DNA from: Bursaphelenchus xylophilus
Lineage: Eukaryota > Nematoda > Chromadorea > Rhabditida > Aphelenchoididae
Direction of reading: 5' to 3'
Assembly: GCA_904066235.2 (NCBI GenBank)
Contig: CAJFCV020000006.1
Location: 7,440,001-7,504,000 of the forward strand
DNA length: 64,000 nt
In this document: positions 57,075 to 64,000 of the stretch, one piece after another
How the letters are laid out: each line of letters begins with the position of its first letter
Position numbering within the stretch: the stretch's first letter is position 1
The notes under the pieces: generated by a model
What the model was told of the DNA's origin: nothing
The model's input: the letters and a program-made list of their open reading frames with translations, nothing else
Databases searched by the model: none
Translations under genes and position numbers: made by a program

Positions 57075-60000
57075 GGTCAAGGAACCCGTTGCAAAATATT
57101 ATAATTATTAGGGTCTAGAAAATAGGTTGGTTGGAAGGTGTGGAGGAAGATCCTTAAAAAGGATGAATCCCTCGTGCCGTCCAGGTCAAATGGCTAACGA
57201 CAGGCCCAACAGAAGCCAGAGAATATCTCAGTCGACTTGGGAGTCTCGACAGAAGTCGAGTTCAATAAACTCGTCTTCTCCCACCTAAACGGCGCGTCCA
57301 AACTGGGCGAGGTCAGTCCGAAGGGCCGCTTCTCCATTGGCAGTGCTTGAGGTCCTTCCTCACCCCTCACTCACTCATCCACGGGCACTTCGAATCTAAT
57401 CTCCCTTTACTTCACCTCGGCCGTCGACGGAATTTCGTGGTTCCGGCGGAAAAAACAAAAAACTCCGAACACGGGGTCCCAGTTCAAGGTATTCGGGGTG
57501 AGAGGTGAAGTCCTAACCGGCCTCCTTTTTTGGCCCACATTTCCCTTTTATTCATTTTAGAGAAATATAGAATAAGGATTAGACACTTTGATAAAGTGCC
57601 ACCAGACGCCGTCAAAAGTCTTAACCGAGATTTTTTAAGCCCTAGGGGTTTACTTTCCCTTCGTCGTTTATACGGACTAAGTAAAAGAAAGGGCTTACTT
57701 GTGGTCATCAGGTATGGTAATGTATGCCGATGTCGACTTTTGTATTCGGCGCCAGTAGAGCTGAAAGAGTTGGACGAGGAGCTGAGGTTCATCGTGTCAA
57801 GGTTTTCCTTCTTCTTTTTGAACTGCTGGTCTTGGGAGATGGCGCGCACGGGGAGACTGACTTTCTTCCGCGGCGCCATCCCAATGCATTCCAGGGGAAG
57901 GGCGGCCGACTGTTGCATCATAGCCGGCACATATTGGGGAACCCTGGAGGAACCGGCCAAGGATCGGATATTATTGTTTCGGGACTTGGTGTTGATTTGA
58001 AGGGAGTGACGGCGGGGATCGGCCAAAGTGGAAGTCGAGGCCGAACCCCGTGCCTCTTTCATCAAGGGTCGGCGGCAAATATCCTCGCCCATCATCTGAA
58101 ACAAGCAGATGATTGAAGGTGGCAAACTTGAAGAAATTTTGATACATCCCCCTGGCCACGGCTGTCAGCAGTGGCCAAACGGAAGAGAAGCGAATGTCAT
58201 CAGCACCAATCTCATAACAAGAAGACCAAAAAGTTTTGGGAAACCGCGAGAAACTAAGGACAAAAAGGAAGAATAAACGAAGAACAGGTGACCACGACGA
58301 TGACTGATAACAGCCCAGATAAAGAAACTTTGCATGCGAACATTAACGGTGATTGACGTCAAGCGCGTTGGCAGTAATTTGCATGCAGTGATTAGCTTAG
58401 ATACTACAGAAGCATCCCGATGGACAGCACCAATTACCTCGCATAACAGCGCCACCGCCGATGAATGGAGCATATAGGCAGTGGGACAGGTGATCGGGGT
58501 TGGACGTGTGGGCTTGGCCCAGCGCCTGGATGTAGGCGCAGGCCAAGACGAGTTCATAATAGTAGAAGTCATGATATGATATACATATGGCCCTTCAGGC
58601 CGCGTTTAATTCGATTCCAGGCGTCACTAAATGAGAGAGCTCTTTTGCTTTTCCAGGGCAAGACAGCGGCCCAATGTTCCGTTGCCGGCCGTTCGCCCGT
58701 CCTATCGGGGTCCAGGTGTGCGTCAAACGAAAAAAGCAACCAGGTGTCCGGCTTCTGAGCGAATGAGACGCCATTTATGGAAATTTAAGGAATCGAGCTT
58801 GCATCGAGGAAGCAAGGGCGGGTCCAGCCCTTCTTACTTAGGCTTGTTCGACCCATTTTCCTTTTGGGAAATGACACATCACCGCCAAAAAACAATACTG
58901 ATTAACACTATCGATTCATTCTCAATGTGCCCATAATTAGACGCAATTGAGATGCTTACATCATAGAAATAGAGTGATTAGGGGGCGGTTGGAGGGTGGG
59001 AGTGCAAAGAATAAAGGTGATGCTGATAACAAACAAAATAACATGAACAGAGGAAAGAAAGGATCGCAAAGCATACATGCAACTCTGGAAATTGAATAAC
59101 CGGTGAAACGACAACCCCACATAAAAAAAACAAAAATTATAAGGCTCGACAGAGAAGTTATTAAAAGATCCGTTAACCCCAAATATCCATAATACTATTT
59201 CTCTAAGCGAATGGCTAAACCCTCTCCCTGTTAGCATCATATCTTAGGTAGTATCGGAGCCCGTCCAGCCCCCTAATCCCGACTAAAAACATAACCAGAA
59301 TCTGCGTCAGCGTTGCGGAAGATGGAGACCTACTAAAAATAGAGTCGGAGTTCTGATACGAGGGAGGGAATTGATAAAGGACTTCTGTAATATCTAAATT
59401 AAGGCAAAATGAGCCGGACCGGCTGCCCCATTGCCAATCCGGCCCCACTCGGCATTTGTTTTTACACTCGGTTACAAGGATTTGAAGGATGAAATCCTCT
59501 CACCCAAATCCCCTTAATACAACGCCAAAACAGAACAGAGCCTCTGCCTGACATTGACTTTCGCCTAGCCCCAGCATTCACCCCCTTGGTATGTAAATCC
59601 CCTCGGATGGATGTATGTACATCCAGCCATTAAGTCGATGCGTGCACAGGCTGAACCGGTCATTCAACGGCCTCAAATCCCTTCGAATGCCGCTAATAAA
59701 ACATCCGTGGCCAAAAAAGGAAAGCCAGAGATTGGTCAGATAAAGATAAGATGTTCCCCTGAGGGCAGAGAGTAGCCTACCTTGACTGGCGACGCCGAGT
59801 AAGTCGAAGATGAAGTCGAAAACATTGAATTTCCACCGCCAACGTCGTAAAACTTGTTGGTCAAAATCTGCAATGGGAGGGTATACATGTATTTGAAAAA
59901 ACGGTAATTTCTTGCCCAGACAGTGGGACACGGACCTAGCTTATCGTATAACCATAGTTCTACGGACGTCTTTTAACCCCCTTCGATAGTATTCAATCAA

Positions 60001-61563
60001 AATAACCCGGTTATGAGTGCATTTCCCCTCCGGAAGGCATCTAATCATAATGTAAAGCCGGTTGTTGGAGAGACTCGACCTACCTTATCCTGTGACATCG
60101 TTGTAGACTCTCCTTTCTCCGGGCCCAACAAAAAGTAACCGCCGTTCAGAACCTGAAATTAGATATTTAAAACGAATCTGAGTGTTTCATTAGTTTCGCT
60201 GGAATTCATAAATGCAAAATTTATGTTCCTCTAGAATCCAATTGTACTTCTAATGGCTCCGCAGAGATTCCACCGCCGTTTAAGTATTCAAGAAATAGAC
60301 TCGGAACTCACCGGGCGTAGCTTCATCTTGGAGGATCGATGCCGATGACCTCTGGCCGCCTGAATTCACGTAATAGTATAACATAACAAAATAAAGAGAT
60401 ACTGCAAGTTCTCAGACTACATTTCCGAGCACGTGCTACCCATAGCTATGAATATAAATTCTAAACTTACATCTCTCCCTTTAAGATACAACTTCCTGAT
60501 CGAGAAGGCCATCTGTCCGAGTCTGCTGCCCACCCATCGACCATCTTCATCTTCTCGATCCCTGGTGAACACACTGATCCCGAGCTTGTCATGGTTTTCA
60601 AAATTAGATTCCGTCAATTCGATGGGGAACTTGAGTTTGTATCTGGGGTTGTGTCCTTCAACTACATGACTCTCGTAACACGGGAAGTTTCGATCTTTCC
60701 TCCCTCTCTTCCGATTACTTGAATTGAAATTTGGATTCTGATGAATTTCAACTCTAACTTTGGAGAAGACCTCATCGTAACGGTTCAGAAAGAACGCTCC
60801 TTTATCAACTACGACTTCAATCGTGCCTTGAATGACGTCGACGTAAAATTTGAGGAAAAGGATACCTAAAAAATATACAATATTATAAATTGTCATTGCA
60901 AAAGCGTCAATAATTCGTGCAAACATTACCATGACATCCCAACATTTTTGCCAACCCTCCAGGTAAATTATATTCCTCAGGTCGATTGAATCGATCAAAA
61001 TTATTGTCGAAAATGGATACAGGTTCCGTCGATTTCTGTTTCTTAGGTTCCCTGACTGGCCTATTCGGCATCATTTGAGGACTAGAAGGGCCGCTGGCGT
61101 AATAACGGCCAGGAATCAGTTCCAATGGAGGGGGCAGATCACTCTCATCCGTCACATCAGGTTGAAGGTCCAACTGAACCGGAGAGACAGCATCTAGACG
61201 ATCATCATACTCATCACTGGAATCACACGGATAGTTGAAATTCCGTTCGAACTGGTGATGGGAAAACTGGGAAGAGTCAGACGTAATATCCGATGTACTG
61301 TAGACCGTTCTCCCGGGACATGCGCGCTTGGATCGGTGACGTTTCTCCACTTCGTCATCAGAGACCGAAGACGTCGTGGAGAATGTAGTAGCTATATCTC
61401 GATTAATGGCCAGGGATGGAATAAATGGTGGGCATTCATTAATCTTGGTTGATGTAGAAGGTCCTTTGGTCTTTCTGCCATGGCTACTACTTCGCTTCGC
61501 CGGGAAAAGAAGTTCCCCCGAGCAAATATTCTCTTTGCCATACGTATAGAAATTATTATTCAT
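55492..61563 (-). CDS. rgs-7: RGS-7-like protein with C2 and RGS domains
   Basis: Long form: 60930-61563, 60471-60865, 60312-60326 (15-base microexon), 60084-60152, 59781-59867, 57699-58095, then RGS exons up to 57074 (56620-57074), 56261-56573, 55492-55827. Residues 1-211 are Ser/Pro/acidic. A C2-type beta domain follows at about 212-370 (FLKFYVDVIQGTIEVVVDKG ... RYKLKFPIELTESNF ... MKLRP VLNGGYFLLG). The RGS domain is in the last two exons: W/F/L core EVRSWQDSFESLLNNKVGLE, SSENLDFYLDVEEYKKC, and TKDSYRRFLQSKLYLDLL. A Pro/Ser tail ends at 55492. Joining 57699 to the RGS part is unresolved: the only in-phase acceptor I find is weak (57028, ACAAG), giving 884 residues. The C2 plus RGS combination is that of worm RGS-7 and vertebrate RGS3, which accelerate GTP hydrolysis on G-alpha. 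Confidence 0.85.
58438..58572 (-). CDS. Possible alternative first exon of rgs-7
   Basis: An ATG at 58572 opens 45 codons ending at donor CGAG|GTAATT, in phase 0 with the acceptor at 58096 (TTGTTTCAG) that begins exon 57699-58095. The exon could start a middle-length isoform. A second frame over the same bases is also open and has strongly C-ending codons (YELVLACAYIQALGQAHTSN ... APFIGGGAVMR), so which frame is used, if any, is uncertain. Confidence 0.4.
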
Positions 61564-64000
61564 TCTGAAAAAAAAATCTTAGGAAACGATACTTAAAACT
61601 CGGCAAACAGATCCCGATAATAAACTGCTGAACAAGCCGCTGATTTCGATTCCCGAAAAGAAAACCCATAAACAATATAATAAAAAACAAAAGGAACCGT
61701 ACGAAAAAAGACCGGGCGATATCATAAAGTTGTTGATCGTAAAAGATTTGAATAAATCGACGGCGTTATAAACAAGCGAGACGAGGCGTTCTCTTTGATA
61801 TCATTGGCCCGGAGTAAAGCGAGGGAAAGGACCTCTTGTAAAATGATGAAACAATCTGAAAAAAATATTTTCCAGATGGATATCCAAAACTGATCAAGAC
61901 AAAACATCCCATCTTTATTCTGAAAAGGGGGAAAAGTCTTGTAGGACCCGAAAAAGAAGGCCAGTAAGGAGAATTTAAATTGGATTCCCAACAGAACTTT
62001 CGAAGTGGTCAGCCTGGAGCAGACATCATCCTGGCATAATCGCAGGAATTCATGTGAAACTGGGGCGACTTTGTATCCGGCCTTTTCCACGGGGTTTCCC
62101 GAAATCATCACGCGTCCCCCTGTAGGATTATGTAAAAGAAAGATCGAAGGCGCAAAGCGTCCGGAGACATCCTAATGACAGGCCTCAAGGTCGAGGAATA
62201 GGCGTCTGACATTCCGCAATACCAACCAGAGCCGGCCAGGCAGACTTTGACAAATGTCCGGCGCTAAAAAACACCGCGGTCGGTCAGCTTGGGGTTTTAA
62301 ACTGAACATGTGGACAAATCAATCAAAACATCGGATATTTTTTGTGGTCGAGGATCGATTCGAAATTGAAATAAATTCCAAGCCCCCAGGGTATACCCCG
62401 AAAAATGTTACAGAGAATGTGTTTACGCGGCGATACATCTTCGAAGGGATTCTTTGGCCGCTTCACAGACCTCCGCTTTCTTATCCAAACCCCAGACGAG
62501 CCATTCATTTCCGGCATTTGACCAGTAGTTTTCGCGGTTTCGGCACGAGCAAACAACCCTTGTTTTTTTGGAAACGAAATAAATTACAAATTATTCCAAG
62601 ATGTGACCGGAACACGTAAAGAAATTCCGGGATTCCAAAACTTGTCGCCGCGAAAAAATCCAGAAAATCCGTCATTCAAGTTGCACATTGTAAGAATTTT
62701 GAAGATAATTTTTTATCGGTGCTCTAGGTATTACTCCTAGTCGTATATTCCGCGGAGATTGCGGTCGGAAAAAGTTGTCAAGGGGATCAAGGTAAAATTT
62801 CTTACAGGTAACTAGTCAATTGCGACCTAAAAAATAGACCCTCATCCCCAGATACCCCCCCCCCTCGCCAGAATTTTGGGTGGGATACGCTTCGGCATAA
62901 AATTACAAAACAAAGGAATACATACCTATACAGACCAACCAAGGTATCTTTGGAAACTAAAACTCTTCGACCCAAGCTCCCTGGAATTTAAATTTAATTG
63001 AAACGAATTAGAATAAGACCCGAAGCTGACATTAGGTGCGAACGGGTCAAAACAAAGGCAGCTGATGCCGTTCGGGAGTCCCGTCCCTCATCAGTCATTT
63101 ATACCAGCCTTTAGGGGGTCCGGTTTTGGAGTCCGACCTCAAATTGGGCGTGTGAAACAAAGGCGATGACGAGGACAAGATTGACCCTAATTAAGTGGAA
63201 ACTCGAGAACTGGATTAACCCCTGCGAACAAGAAGATATAAGACATTTTTAATATATTGGGCAGGATCCGTTCAGGATCGCCCAGAACCCACAACATTAT
63301 CCATGTAGATCCCCTCGTAAAGATCTCGCTAATCCACTTGATATTAGCCATAAAATATGGAAATCAGGTTGGAGAGGCAGATGTACTCGAAGCGGAGGAA
63401 CATTAAGCGAACGAAAAAGTCGTAAAATTGGTTTACAACAACCGGAGGCATTTTGTAAATGCTCCGAAATCCGCATTAAGTGGCTCTGAAAAGTTGTGCG
63501 CGTCCTTTTGGAATTGGCCGATCAGACCCATTCAAATCAGATCGACGCGAAGGCCCGACTCTTTCATTTTATCGACATTCCCCACATAAATAAAAGCTGG
63601 TGTTTATCGACAGCTTTTGTTAATGTTACAGGGAAAATCCCTCTTCCGCCCCATAACAAATGTTGGCCATAAAATCTGAGACCAATCCCGTGTGGATTGC
63701 TAAGTGCACCTTGCGGATATACTTACATTTACAATTCACTTCACCTTACGCTGGCCGAGAATCAAAAATGCAGGCCAAGAAGGTCCGAGTCCAGTTGTCC
63801 GCAAATTATTATGATCGAAAAAGCGGCTTTTAGTGCATGCAAATCGCGAAACCCGATCCTCTGTGGTGCGAGAGGGCCCCCGGTCTTCATATTCACCATA
63901 TTTCATCGCACGCAGTCAGATACTTTGCTCTCCAGATCCTCGACAAAACGTCATTGAGTGGTTGGCGGTCAGTAATTGACCACCAAAAAATACACAATTG
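61564..64000. other. Upstream region of rgs-7, no clear gene
   Basis: Two frames stand out without proof: 61722-62111 (-), starting MMISGNPVEKAGYKVAPVSH with a hydrophobic middle, and 62254-62619 (+), starting MSGAKKHRGRSAWGFKLNMW. Neither has splice context or a domain I know. A C homopolymer lies at about 62864-62873. The AATTA-rich, moderately GC-balanced sequence from 63 to 64 kb resembles the regulatory interval upstream of alr-1. Confidence 0.4.

Noticed and set aside
58606..58622. AATTCGATTCC resembling a tRNA B box
   Set aside because: No matching A box or cloverleaf around it. I found no tRNA in the window, although weak ones cannot be excluded by eye.

Overview
The window reads as nematode nuclear DNA. 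The coding segments are interrupted by short introns (mostly 33-70 bases) with GT...TTTTCAG/TTTTAG boundaries. Several start codons follow closely on an isolated 3' splice acceptor, as expected for spliced-leader trans-splicing. Two genes are spaced like a nematode operon, and the recognisable genes are classical worm orthologues (lin-18, alr-1, tmc-1, ltn-1, rgs-7). I cannot name the species from the sequence. All identifications come from reading translated exons against remembered family patterns; no database search was run.

Layout. 1-530: repeat-derived DNA. 639-2843 (-): lin-18/RYK Wnt co-receptor. 3-11.6 kb: gene-poor, dominated by a 2.85 kb fold-back transposable element (6157-9011). 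11646-11798 (+): a 50-residue single-pass membrane protein, tail-to-tail with alr-1 (12187-14191, -), an aristaless-type homeobox gene. 14.2-23.9 kb: about 9.7 kb without a convincing gene, probably including alr-1 regulatory DNA. 23974-30895 (-): a 24-exon tmc-1 mechanotransduction channel gene. 32097-38025 (+): an 18-exon listerin (ltn-1) gene, followed 113 bases later by a second gene (38139-38778, +), a likely operon. 38.8-49.2 kb: AT-rich, gene-poor and unresolved, with weak candidate exons and another fold-back element. 49216-49581 (-): a small secreted Gly/Pro-rich peptide with a TATA box. 49985-51869 (+): two tandem Mpv17/PMP22-family genes, the first with a splice-phase problem. 52280-53597 (+): a seven-transmembrane receptor. 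55492-61563 (-): an rgs-7-like gene encoding C2 plus RGS domains, with more than one apparent promoter. 61.6-64 kb: upstream DNA without a clear gene.

The genes do not form one pathway. They are an ordinary gene neighbourhood with neuronal and signalling emphasis (Wnt receptor, homeodomain factor, mechanosensory channel, GPCR, G-protein regulator) plus ribosome quality control and an organelle membrane protein. The most unusual material is the repeat fraction. There are several unrelated inverted-repeat elements, two of them containing internal tandem arrays, and many sit inside introns. One family (6157-9011 and 53989-54080) shares termini and is flanked by 3-base TTA/TAA direct repeats, which suggests a PIF/Harbinger-type origin. 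I found no CRISPR array, tRNA, rRNA or clearly novel multi-gene system.
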